Of a DNA stretch of 16,776 nucleotides, positions 7,049 to 14,943 are shown piece after piece; the stretch's first letter is position 1; the number at the start of each line of letters is the position of its first letter. The notes below the pieces were generated by a model that searched no databases, had not been told where the DNA came from, and saw nothing but the letters and a program-made list of their open reading frames with translations. The DNA comes from Clostridiales bacterium (lineage in GTDB: Bacteria > Bacillota > Clostridia > Christensenellales > Aristaeellaceae): assembly GCA_019420065.1 (NCBI GenBank), contig JAHZHX010000038.1:4350-21125 (forward strand), in the 5' to 3' direction. A program made the position numbers and the translations under genes.

Positions 7049-8197
7049 TCAAGCAAGAATGTTTTCGCCGTTGACAAATACCGCTTTGATTTGGGTGCTG
7101 ACTTCAAAGGGATCGCCGTCGCAAAGCACGATATCGGCGTCCTTGCCGCATTCCAGCGAGCCTACACGGTCCTCGATCCCCGCATGCCGCGCCGGGTTGA
7201 TGGTAATGGCCTGGAGCGCGTCAAAGGGATCCATGCCGCTCTTGACCGCAAGCCCGGCGCACAGCGGCAGGTACTGCTGCGGGATCACGTCGGCGTCGGT
7301 AATGATGCTCACCTGCACGCCCGCCCGCGCCAGCACGCCGGGAGTGGTAAAGCTCATATTGCGCAGCTCCCATTTGGAGGCGTCGCTCAGCGACGGCCCT
7401 ACCGCGCAGGGGTATCCCTCTCTGGCCAGATCTTCGGCAATCAGATGTCCCTCGGTCACATGCTCCAGCGTCAGCTTCACATTGAATTCCTTGGCAATAC
7501 GGATCGCCGTATAGATATCCTCCGTGGCATGGGCATGGGCTTTCAGCGGCAGCTCGCCGCGGATGACCGGGCGCAGCGCTTCCAGCTTCATGTCAAAGGG
7601 CGGCAGTTTGCTTTCATCCTCGCCCGCCAGCTCAATTTTGCGATTGTATTCGCGCGCCTTGAACAGCATCTCGCGCAGCTTGGCAGCCGTGGTCATGCGG
7701 CTGGAATCACACTTGTCACGGTAGCAGCGCTTGGGATTTTCGCCAAAGGCGCACTTCATGGCAATCGGGTCCTTCACGACCATGTCGTCGGCGCGGCGCC
7801 CCACCGTTTTGACCGCCACAAAGGTGCCTCCCAGCACGTTGGCGCTGCCAGGGCCGGTACATACCGTGGTCACGCCCGCCTTGGCGGCCGCTTCCAGCGA
7901 AGGCTGCATGGGCTTGAAGCCATCAATGCCGCGCAGATGCGGCGTCACAATATCATTATGCTCGTTGTAGTCCGTCCCCTCATAGCCAATACCATAGCCT
8001 GCCAGGCCGATATGCGTATGCGCGTCAACAAACCCGGCATATGCCCGCAGGCCGGCGGCGTTCACCACCTGCGCATCCTGGCATTCGATGGACTCGGCAA
8101 TATGGGTAATTTTCCCGTTCTCAATCAGAATATCCGCCGTATAAGGCGTCCGGTGCACGCTGTCATACACGCGCGCGTTTTGGATCAATGTTTTCAT
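7049..8197 (-). CDS. Metal-dependent amidohydrolase (imidazolonepropionase-like)
   Basis: A 382-residue amidohydrolase-superfamily enzyme with an N-terminal beta sandwich and a TIM barrel. Likely metal and catalytic residues: AYAGFVDAHTHIG (His60, His62), a possible bridging lysine Lys148 in MKCAFGENPK, PLKAHAHATED (His221, His223), LEHVTEG (His246) and ITDADVIP (Asp near 297). It ends with the usual NPARHAGIEDRVGSLECGKDADIVLCDGDPF block that closes the beta domain. It is probably cytoplasmic and hydrolyses a C-N bond in a cyclic amide or dipeptide-like compound; the substrate cannot be read from the sequence. A role in histidine degradation is not supported by the neighbours. The start at 8197 follows AGGAGAG by a few bases. 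It sits 13 bp after the second esterase-like gene. Confidence 0.88.
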   Translation of the reverse strand: MKTLIQNARVYDSVHRTPYTADILIENGKITHIAESIECQDAQVVNAAGLRAYAGFVDAHTHIGLAGYGIGYEGTDYNEHNDIVTPHLRGIDGFKPMQPSLEAAAKAGVTTVCTGPGSANVLGGTFVAVKTVGRRADDMVVKDPIAMKCAFGENPKRCYRDKCDSSRMTTAAKLREMLFKAREYNRKIELAGEDESKLPPFDMKLEALRPVIRGELPLKAHAHATEDIYTAIRIAKEFNVKLTLEHVTEGHLIAEDLAREGYPCAVGPSLSDASKWELRNMSFTTPGVLARAGVQVSIITDADVIPQQYLPLCAGLAVKSGMDPFDALQAITINPARHAGIEDRVGSLECGKDADIVLCDGDPFEVSTQIKAVFVNGENILA

Positions 8198-8210
8198 CGT
8201 TCTCTCCTAA

Positions 8211-8987
8211 TTATCGTTTCTTTAGCCAGCGTGCCGCCAGCTCGATCCACGCCGCATATTCCGGATGGATCAGCTCGCTGCCGCAAGCCAGCGCTTCCTC
8301 GGTGGCCAGCGACATGCCGTGCCGCCCGTGCGCGTACAGATGCATTTCGCAATCGACCCGCGCGCGGCGCAGCGCCGCGGCAAACAGCAAACTGTTCTCC
8401 ACCGGCACGCTTGCGTCGTCCCAGGTATGCCACAAAAATGCGGGCGGCGTTTGTTCGCTCACCAGCGTTTCCAGCGATACCGCGCCGCGCAATTCCTCAT
8501 AACGCTCGCCCAGCAATTCATGAAAGGAACCATGGTGCGCATGCTCTCCCGACGTAATCACCGGATAGCAAAGGATCATGGCGTCGGGACGGCAGGCTTC
8601 TCCCCAGGGCAGCGTCTGCCAGCGCACGCCCAGATGCGCCGCGGCATGTCCGCCCGCGGAAAAACCCATCACGGCAATCCTGTTTTCGTCGCACAGCCAT
8701 TCTTCCGCATGCGCGCGGGCATAGGCCACCGCCTCGCCCGCCTCCATCAGCGCCTGCGGGTAGCGCGCAGGCGCTACCGAATATTCCACGATCACCGTTT
8801 GAATCCCCAGGCTCAGCAGGCGCAGCGCTACCGGCTCTGCTTCCCGGGGCGCGCGCTTCACATAGCCGCCGCCGGGAAAAAGCATCACCAGCGGGCGGCG
8901 GCGCGTATCCTCCACCGCCTGATTATCGGTCAAATACGTTACCAACTGCACGCCGGTCTGCGGCAGCACAATTTTTTCATGGCGCAT
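8211..8987 (-). CDS. Alpha/beta hydrolase, acetyl-esterase-like (paralogue 1)
   Basis: A 258-residue serine hydrolase of the esterase/lipase (Aes/BD-FAE-like) type. The catalytic triad can be placed: Ser110 in GFSAGGH, Asp191 in DASVP, His223 in GRHGMS. The oxyanion-hole motif is FPGGGY (37-42). There is no signal peptide, so it is cytoplasmic and would act on imported short esters such as acetylated sugars; that substrate is inferred. It aligns over its full length without gaps to the gene behind 9004-9780, at about 64 % identity by hand count, so the two arose by tandem duplication. The start at 8987 follows GAAGGAAGG by 6 bases; the gap to the upstream paralogue is 16 bp. Confidence 0.88.
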   Translation of the reverse strand: MRHEKIVLPQTGVQLVTYLTDNQAVEDTRRRPLVMLFPGGGYVKRAPREAEPVALRLLSLGIQTVIVEYSVAPARYPQALMEAGEAVAYARAHAEEWLCDENRIAVMGFSAGGHAAAHLGVRWQTLPWGEACRPDAMILCYPVITSGEHAHHGSFHELLGERYEELRGAVSLETLVSEQTPPAFLWHTWDDASVPVENSLLFAAALRRARVDCEMHLYAHGRHGMSLATEEALACGSELIHPEYAAWIELAARWLKKR

Positions 8988-9003
8988 AGGCAGCCTTCCT
9001 TCA

Positions 9004-9780
9004 TTACAGCTCCTTCAGCCAGCGCACCGCCATATCGATCCAACCGGCATGCGTAGCCAAAGGTCCCTTTTTCAATCCCGCGCAGGCCTCGTCATTGCTC
9101 AGCGACAGGCCGTGCTCGCCCTTTTGATAAATATGCAGCTCAAAAGGCACGCCCGCTTTGCGCAGCGCGGAAGCAAGCAGCAGGCAGTTTTCCACCGGCA
9201 GCAGCTGATCCTCCAGCGTCTGCCAGATAAAGGCAGGCGGCGTTTGCTCGTTCACGTGCTTTTCGATGGAAACGGTATCCAGCAATTCGTCGTAGCGTTC
9301 CCCCAGCAAACGGCGGAAGGAATTATCGTGCCGGAACTCGCCGCTGGTAATCACGGGATAGCCCAGGATCATCGCGTCGGGACGGCAGGCACGGCCCCAT
9401 TCCATCTCCTGCCAGAAAACGCCTGCCGTCGCCGCTTCGTGTCCGCCGGCGGAAAAGCCCATCACGGCAATCTTGTTTTCGTCGCACAGCCATTCCTCCG
9501 CGTGCGCGCGGGCATAGGCCACCGCCTCGCCCAGCTCGTTGCGCGCCGTCGGCCACACGGCCGGCATGACCGAATAATTGACCACGACCGCCTGCACGCC
9601 CAGGCTCAAAAGGCGCAGCGCTACCGGCTCGTTTTCGCGGGGAACGCGCCTCTGATAGCCCCCGCCCGGGCAGATCAGCACCAGCGGCCGGCGGCGCGTT
9701 TCTTCCACCGCCTGATTATCCATAAGATAGGTCGTGATCGTCACGCCCGTGCGCGGCAGCGTAATGGTCTGATGAATCAT
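9004..9780 (-). CDS. Alpha/beta hydrolase, acetyl-esterase-like (paralogue 2)
   Basis: A 258-residue paralogue of the 8211-8987 product. The triad sits at the same positions: Ser110 (GFSAGGH), Asp191 (DQLLP), His223 (GEHGLS), with oxyanion motif CPGGGY. The region from about 85 to 115 (GEAVAYARAHAEEWLCDEN and the nucleophile elbow) is nearly identical in the two. Divergence concentrates around 114-130, 149-175 and the last 30 residues, where a substrate pocket or lid would differ. The ATG at 9780 is chosen because AAAGGAG ends 9 bases upstream; a TTG at 9789 directly abuts that site. It follows obgE by 18 bp. Confidence 0.88.
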   Translation of the reverse strand: MIHQTITLPRTGVTITTYLMDNQAVEETRRRPLVLICPGGGYQRRVPRENEPVALRLLSLGVQAVVVNYSVMPAVWPTARNELGEAVAYARAHAEEWLCDENKIAVMGFSAGGHEAATAGVFWQEMEWGRACRPDAMILGYPVITSGEFRHDNSFRRLLGERYDELLDTVSIEKHVNEQTPPAFIWQTLEDQLLPVENCLLLASALRKAGVPFELHIYQKGEHGLSLSNDEACAGLKKGPLATHAGWIDMAVRWLKEL

Positions 9781-9798
9781 CTGTAACAACTCCTTTTA

Positions 9799-11058
9799 TC
9801 AGTCGATAAAGTCAAACTGCATGTCCTTGATCTGTACGGTGTCGCCCTCGCCCGCGCCCGCCTTGCGCAGCGCGTCGATCACGCCGGTTCGGCGCAGCGT
9901 CAGATGGAACCATTTCAGACTGTCGCTGTCCTCAAAGTTCACGCTGTCGATCAGCCGCTGCATCGCGCTGCCCTCCACAATGTAAATACCGTCCTCCCGG
10001 CGTACCGTATAGCCGGAAAGGTCGGGCAGATCATCCAGGAATTCCTCCTGCTCGTAGGGGGCAACAGGCGGCAGCTCGCTCAGCTTGTCCGCCACGGCGG
10101 AAAGTAGCGCGTCAAAGCCAGCGCGCGTCGCCGCGGAAACGGGATACACCGGCACGTTGGGATACCGCTCCCTGAACATCTCCAGATATTCTTCCCCGTC
10201 CGGCAGATCCATCTTATTGGCGGCCACAATCTGCGGGCGGTTCTGCAAATCGCCATAGCGGGACAGTTCCAGATTGATGGCGGCAAAATCCTCCAGAGGA
10301 TCGCGCCCCTCGCTGCCCGCCATGTCCAGCACATGGATCAGCAGGCGCGTGCGCTCCACATGGCGCAAAAAGTCATGCCCCAGCCCCGCGCCATCCGACG
10401 CGCCCTCCACCAGTCCAGGAATATCCGCCAGCACAAAATCCTGCCCGTGACGACGCACAATGCCCAGATTGGGCGTGAGCGTCGTAAAATGGTAGTTGGC
10501 AATCTTGGGCTGCGCCCGCGTGACCACGGAAAGAATGGTGCTCTTGCCCACATTGGGGAAGCCTACCAGCCCGACGTCCGCAATCGTTTTCAGCTCCAGC
10601 GTGAACTTAAACGCCTGCGTCTGTACGCCCGGCTTGGCAAAATTGGGCGCCTGGCGGGTCGGCGTGGCAAAATGCGCGTTGCCCCAGCCGCCGCGGCCGC
10701 CGTGCAGCAGCACGCGTTCCTGACCCTTGCTGAACATATCAGCCACTACCCGGCCATCCTCGCCGCGCACCACCGTGCCCACCGGTACCTTAACCACCAG
10801 GTCTTCGCCGTTTTTGCCCGTGCAGCGGCCGCTGCGGCCGTCCTCGCCGTTTTCGGCAAAATATTTGGCCTTAAAGCGGAAATCCAGCAGCGTATGCATA
10901 TTGCCATCCGCCAGCAGGATCACGCTGCCGCCCTGGCCGCCGTCGCCGCCATCCGGGCCGCCGTTAAGCACGAACTTTTCCCGATGGAAGGACACGCAGC
11001 CATTGCCGCCGTTGCCCGCCTTGGCGGCAAACGGCGCTTTATCCACAAACAATGCCAT
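9799..11058 (-). CDS. obgE: Obg family GTPase
   Basis: A 419-residue essential GTPase acting in late 50S ribosome assembly and (p)ppGpp-linked stress control. The glycine-rich Obg domain occupies 1-158 (GNGGNGCVSFHREKF, GGPDGGDGGQGGSV, GGRGGWGNAHF). The G domain follows with G1 GFPNVGKST (166-174), G3 DIPG (212-215), G4 NKMD (281-284) and G5 SAA (308-310). The OCT domain (about 345-416), typical of Gram-positive Obg, is complete. The start at 11058 has AAGGAG that is part of the last codons of the upstream DUF368 gene, with only 4 bases between stop and start, so the two are probably translationally coupled. Confidence 0.97.
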   Translation of the reverse strand: MALFVDKAPFAAKAGNGGNGCVSFHREKFVLNGGPDGGDGGQGGSVILLADGNMHTLLDFRFKAKYFAENGEDGRSGRCTGKNGEDLVVKVPVGTVVRGEDGRVVADMFSKGQERVLLHGGRGGWGNAHFATPTRQAPNFAKPGVQTQAFKFTLELKTIADVGLVGFPNVGKSTILSVVTRAQPKIANYHFTTLTPNLGIVRRHGQDFVLADIPGLVEGASDGAGLGHDFLRHVERTRLLIHVLDMAGSEGRDPLEDFAAINLELSRYGDLQNRPQIVAANKMDLPDGEEYLEMFRERYPNVPVYPVSAATRAGFDALLSAVADKLSELPPVAPYEQEEFLDDLPDLSGYTVRREDGIYIVEGSAMQRLIDSVNFEDSDSLKWFHLTLRRTGVIDALRKAGAGEGDTVQIKDMQFDFID

Positions 11059-11062
11059 GCTT

Positions 11063-11950
11063 TTACTCCTTTTTGCCGTTTTCAGGCGCCAGACGCTCGC
11101 AGCCCCACAGCACCAGCACGCCGATCAGCATGGCCAGCACGCCCGCCAGATCCACGCGGCCAAAGCCCGGAAATACGCAGCCGATCGATCCCAGCACAAA
11201 GCCAAAAATGGCCGCATAGGTGACTGCCGGATATTTGGCGAGCAAATACTTAATCAGCTTGGAGCAGAACACCAGCCCCAGCAGCACGCCAATGCCAAAG
11301 GGCACCAGCGTGGGCAGGGCGCTGAGCGTGCCCGCGCCAATGGGCGTCAGGCTGGCGACCGCTGCCATCAGCGATCCGTACACGCCGATAAGCAGCATCA
11401 CAAAGGAGCCGGAAATGCCCGGAATAATCATGGTCGAAGCGGCAATCGCGCCATAGACCACCATCAAGAGCATCTGCCCCACGTGGGCCTTGGCCAGCGT
11501 CGCGCCCGTGGCCGCGGCCTCCTTTGCCGCCTCGTTATCCCCCGAAAGGATCATGGGGATCATAATGGCAAAGCCCGCCAGCATGGCAATCACCGTGGCC
11601 GGCGTAACGGATACTTTTGTTCCCTTGCCGCCCGGCTGAAACGCGCTTTTGACCAGCATCGGCAAGCTGCCCAGGATCACGCCGATAAAGAACATGGCCG
11701 CCTGCGCCGGATAACGCTCCAGCACCCAGTGCATCAGCTTGCCAAAGGCCAGAATGCCTATCACCAGGCCCGCGCCAAAGGTACACAGGAACTTCCACTC
11801 TTTTTTAATGTTATGAATCGGATCGGACAGAATACCGATCAAGCGCTCGTATACGCCAAAGACCACCGCCATCGTTCCGCCCGATACACCGGGGATCACG
11901 TTGGCCATTCCAAATACGACGCCCGCCAGAACGAAGTAAAAAAGCTGCAT
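11063..11950 (-). CDS. popT: DUF368 / PopT-type undecaprenyl-phosphate transporter
   Basis: A 295-residue polytopic membrane protein of the DUF368 family. Family members (PopT) move undecaprenyl phosphate from the outer to the inner leaflet so that the lipid carrier for cell-wall synthesis can be reused. The two internal-repeat signatures are visible: ANVIPGVSGGTM (16-27) and STMIIPGISGSFVMLLIGVYG in the second half, each with the PG(V/I)SG core. Around eight or more hydrophobic segments fill the rest, and the tail is short and charged (CERLAPENGKKE). The start at 11950 follows AAGGAG by 9 bases. It is the first gene of the eight-gene minus-strand operon. The family is secure; the transport role is taken from characterised homologues. 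Confidence 0.87.
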   Translation of the reverse strand: MQLFYFVLAGVVFGMANVIPGVSGGTMAVVFGVYERLIGILSDPIHNIKKEWKFLCTFGAGLVIGILAFGKLMHWVLERYPAQAAMFFIGVILGSLPMLVKSAFQPGGKGTKVSVTPATVIAMLAGFAIMIPMILSGDNEAAKEAAATGATLAKAHVGQMLLMVVYGAIAASTMIIPGISGSFVMLLIGVYGSLMAAVASLTPIGAGTLSALPTLVPFGIGVLLGLVFCSKLIKYLLAKYPAVTYAAIFGFVLGSIGCVFPGFGRVDLAGVLAMLIGVLVLWGCERLAPENGKKE

Positions 11951-11975
11951 TGTTGTAATCTCCTTGCTTGGTTTG

Positions 11976-12027
11976 GCGCCTATAAGCGCCTATGATAAAG
12001 TATACCTTATAATTGGAAAAAAGTACA
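11976..12027 (-). promoter_or_regulatory. Probable promoter and repeat of the popT-obgE-pyk operon
   Basis: On the minus strand TATACT (12004-11999) is a good -10; the hexamer 17 bp upstream (TGTACT, 12027-12022) is a weak -35. The transcription start would fall near 11992. Right at the start is a direct repeat, GCGCCTAT on the plus strand at 11976-11983 and 11986-11993, spaced 10 bp (one helical turn). The same bases can form a short GGCGC/GCGCC hairpin. This could be an operator or a 5'-end RNA hairpin. Confidence 0.5.
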
Positions 12028-12064
12028 GCCTTCACGTTATAAAAAGCCGCGCATACGCAAAAGC

Positions 12065-12092
12065 TTTACATTTTTTCAAATTGCTGTATAAT
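12065..12092 (+). promoter_or_regulatory. Promoter of the restriction-modification operon
   Basis: TTTACA (12065-12070), 16-bp spacer, perfect TATAAT (12087-12092). The transcription start is expected near 12099, 30 bases before the ATG. It is divergent from the popT operon promoter about 60 bp away. Confidence 0.82.
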
Positions 12093-12128
12093 CATGCTGG
12101 ATGTAACTATACACAGGAGGTCCCCATC

Positions 12129-14933
12129 ATGACGGACATGGAGCAGCGCGCCGCAGCCCGGGAGTTTGCCGCGTATTGGCAAAACCACGGAGACGAAAAG
12201 CAGGAAACGTCTCTTTTCTGGCTGACGCTCTTGCAGAAGGTGCTGGGCGCCCAGGATGCGGACAAGCTGATCGCCTTCGAGGTGCCGGTCAAGTTAGGGC
12301 ATGTGAGCTTCATCGACGCTTTTATTGCCGAAAACCGCGTGCTGATCGAGCAGAAGGGCAGCGAAATTGACCTGCGCAAGGGCTACAGGCAGTCGGACGG
12401 TTCCATGCTCACGCCCTTTCAGCAGGCGCGCCGCTATGCCGGATATCTGCCCCATGACCAGAATCCGCGCTGGATCGTGGTGTGCAACTTCCGGGAGTTC
12501 CATATTCACGACATGAACCGCCCCAACGACACGCCCGACGTGATCCTGCTGTCCGAGCTGGAGCATGAATACCACCGTCTGGCATTCCTGGCAAAGCGCA
12601 CGGACGCGACGCTCCAGCGCGAGATGGAGCTGTCCATTCAGGCAGGCGAGCTGGTGGGCAAGCTCTACGACGCGTTCCAAAAACGCTACATCCACCCCGA
12701 AAACGCCTCCTCCCTCAAAAGCCTCAACGAGCTGTGCGTGCGGCTGGTGTTCTGCCTGTACGCCGAGGACGCGGGCATTTTTGGCGGGCGCAACATGTTC
12801 CATGATTATATCAGGTCTGCGGGCGTGAAGCGGGCGCGGCAGGCGCTCATCGACCTGTTCCGCGTGCTGGATACGCCCACAGACGAGCGCGATCCTTATA
12901 TAGATGAAGACCTGGCTGCCTTCCCCTATGTGAACGGCGGCCTGTTCCGCAACGAGAATATCGAAATTCCTCAGTTCAACGAGGAAATCTTTGATACCCT
13001 GCTTGCCAAGGCCAGCGGCAATTTTGACTGGAGCCGCATCAGCCCGACCATCTTCGGCGCGGTGTTTGAAAGCACCCTGAACCCCGAAACCCGCCGCAGC
13101 GGCGGCATGCACTACACCTCCATCGAGAACATCCACAAGGTGATCGACCCGCTGTTCCTGGACGGTCTGCGCAAGGAGCTATCGGACATTCAGGCGATCG
13201 GCGTAGTGCGTGCCCGCACCGATCGCTTGAAGGCTTTCCAGGAAAAGTTAGCGGGGCTGACCTTCCTCGATCCGGCCTGCGGCAGCGGCAACTTCCTGAC
13301 GGAAACCTACATTTCCCTGCGGCGGCTGGAAAACGAGGTCATCCGCAGCCTGATTGACGCGCAGAAGGGCGCAGCCGCGGGCCAGATCATGATGGGTCTG
13401 GAGGGCGAATTGACCCCCATCATGGTCAGCATCCAGCAGTTCTACGGGATCGAAATCAACGACTTTGCCGCCACCGTGGCCAAGACCGCGCTGTGGATTG
13501 CGGAATCGCAAATGATGAAGCAGACCGAAGACATCGTCCACATGAACCTGAACTTTTTGCCGCTGAAAACCTATGTCAACATTGTGGAGGGCAACGCCCT
13601 GCGCGTGGACTGGGCGGAGGTCGTGCCCAAGAACAGGCTGAATTACATCATGGGGAACCCGCCGTTTGTGGGCTACTCCCTGCAAAGCAAATCCCAGAAG
13701 GATGACATTCTGCGCATCTATGTGGACGAAAAGGGCAAGCCCTACAAGACCGCAGGCAAAATTGACTATGTGGCGGGCTGGTACTTCAAGGCGGCACAGC
13801 TCATGCAGAATACCGGCATCCGCGCCGCCTTTGTATCGACGAACTCCATCACCCAGGGAGAACAGGTTGCGGGCGTATGGAAGCCGCTGTATGACCGTTT
13901 CGGCATTCATATTGATTTTGCCCATCGCACCTTCCGATGGGATAGCGAAGCCAGCCTGAAAGCACACGTGCATTGCGTGATTGTTGGGTTTAGCTCTGCA
14001 CCTGATGAAAAACCAAAGCAGTTGTATAGCAATGACCACATGCTTTTGGTCGATAACATCAATCCCTATCTTGTGGACGCTGATACCATATTCATTGAAG
14101 CAATAAGTAAACCACTGGCAGATGTTGCGCAGTTGATGAACGGTGGCAAGCCCACAGAAGGTGGAAATCTGATTCTGACCAAAGAAGAAAAAGATACATT
14201 GCTGGCAGTAGAGCCGCAAGCTAAAGCATTTATTCGTCCATATATGATGGGAAAAGACTTTATTGACCGTAAGCCAAGGTACTGTCTTTGGATGGTCAAG
14301 GCGAACCCTGCTTTACTGCGTAAATGTCCTCTGGTAATGAAGCGTATAGAAAATGTGCGCGAATACCGATTGGCAAGTTCCAAGGAAGCAACACGGAAAA
14401 AAGCTGCTACACCTATGCTATTTGATGAAGTAAGGGAATGCGCAACCGATTATGTGGCAATTCCAAAGGTTTCATCCGAGAATAGACGATATATACCCAT
14501 TGACTATCTTAGTCGGGAGGTCATTCCTGGTGATAGCGTCTTTATGATGCCAGATTCCACTCCATATCATTTTGGTATACTGACCTCTAATGTACACATG
14601 GCCTGGATGCGTACAGTCTGTGGCAGGATGAAGAGCGACTACCGCTACTCCAACACCATCGTTTACAACAACTTTCCCTGGCCTTCGCCCACCGACGCGC
14701 AAAAAGCCAAAATCGAAGAAACCGCGCAAGCCATCCTGGATGCGCGCGCTCTCTATCCCGATTGTTCGCTTGCCGACCTCTACGATGAAGTCACCATGCC
14801 TCCGGAACTGCGTAAAGCCCACCAGCAAAACGACAAAGCTGTCATGCAGGCTTATGGCTTCTGGGGCAATGTCAAAACCGAAAGCGACTGCGTAGCGCGG
14901 CTGATGGAGATGTATGCAAAGATGACAAAGTAA
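12129..14933 (+). CDS. MmeI-like type IIL restriction-modification enzyme
   Basis: A 934-residue single-chain restriction enzyme and DNA methyltransferase. Domains: N-terminal nuclease with Asp63, Glu74 and Lys76 (FIDAFI then EQK, the D-x10-ExK form of the PD-(D/E)xK site); helical spacer about 160-350; methyltransferase with motif I LDPACGSGNF (380-389) and motif IV NPPF (510-513), typical of N6-adenine enzymes; target recognition domain about 616-832; C-terminal segment ending in NTIVYNNFPWPSP and a helical tail. This order and length match MmeI-type enzymes (MmeI is 919 residues), which methylate one strand and cut about two turns away. The start at 12129 has AGGAGG 8 bases upstream and a promoter; an open extension to 11964 lacks both. 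The recognition domain is about 43 % GC, the rest 57-60 %. No key residue is missing and there is no frameshift, so it is probably active. The target sequence cannot be predicted by eye. Confidence 0.92.
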   Translation: MTDMEQRAAAREFAAYWQNHGDEKQETSLFWLTLLQKVLGAQDADKLIAFEVPVKLGHVSFIDAFIAENRVLIEQKGSEIDLRKGYRQSDGSMLTPFQQARRYAGYLPHDQNPRWIVVCNFREFHIHDMNRPNDTPDVILLSELEHEYHRLAFLAKRTDATLQREMELSIQAGELVGKLYDAFQKRYIHPENASSLKSLNELCVRLVFCLYAEDAGIFGGRNMFHDYIRSAGVKRARQALIDLFRVLDTPTDERDPYIDEDLAAFPYVNGGLFRNENIEIPQFNEEIFDTLLAKASGNFDWSRISPTIFGAVFESTLNPETRRSGGMHYTSIENIHKVIDPLFLDGLRKELSDIQAIGVVRARTDRLKAFQEKLAGLTFLDPACGSGNFLTETYISLRRLENEVIRSLIDAQKGAAAGQIMMGLEGELTPIMVSIQQFYGIEINDFAATVAKTALWIAESQMMKQTEDIVHMNLNFLPLKTYVNIVEGNALRVDWAEVVPKNRLNYIMGNPPFVGYSLQSKSQKDDILRIYVDEKGKPYKTAGKIDYVAGWYFKAAQLMQNTGIRAAFVSTNSITQGEQVAGVWKPLYDRFGIHIDFAHRTFRWDSEASLKAHVHCVIVGFSSAPDEKPKQLYSNDHMLLVDNINPYLVDADTIFIEAISKPLADVAQLMNGGKPTEGGNLILTKEEKDTLLAVEPQAKAFIRPYMMGKDFIDRKPRYCLWMVKANPALLRKCPLVMKRIENVREYRLASSKEATRKKAATPMLFDEVRECATDYVAIPKVSSENRRYIPIDYLSREVIPGDSVFMMPDSTPYHFGILTSNVHMAWMRTVCGRMKSDYRYSNTIVYNNFPWPSPTDAQKAKIEETAQAILDARALYPDCSLADLYDEVTMPPELRKAHQQNDKAVMQAYGFWGNVKTESDCVARLMEMYAKMTK

Positions 14934-14943
14934 AGGAGACTAT

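Noticed and set aside
6695..8557. A 620-codon open frame on the plus strand opposite the DUF975, amidohydrolase and esterase genes
   Set aside because: It lies antisense to well-supported genes with family motifs, is rich in His/Arg/Gln as is typical of antisense frames in GC-rich DNA, and has no ribosome binding site or recognisable domain.
11964..12128. An in-frame N-terminal extension of the restriction-modification enzyme to an ATG at 11964
   Set aside because: It would read through both divergent promoters. The ATG at 12129 has AGGAGG at ideal spacing and begins the conserved nuclease domain.
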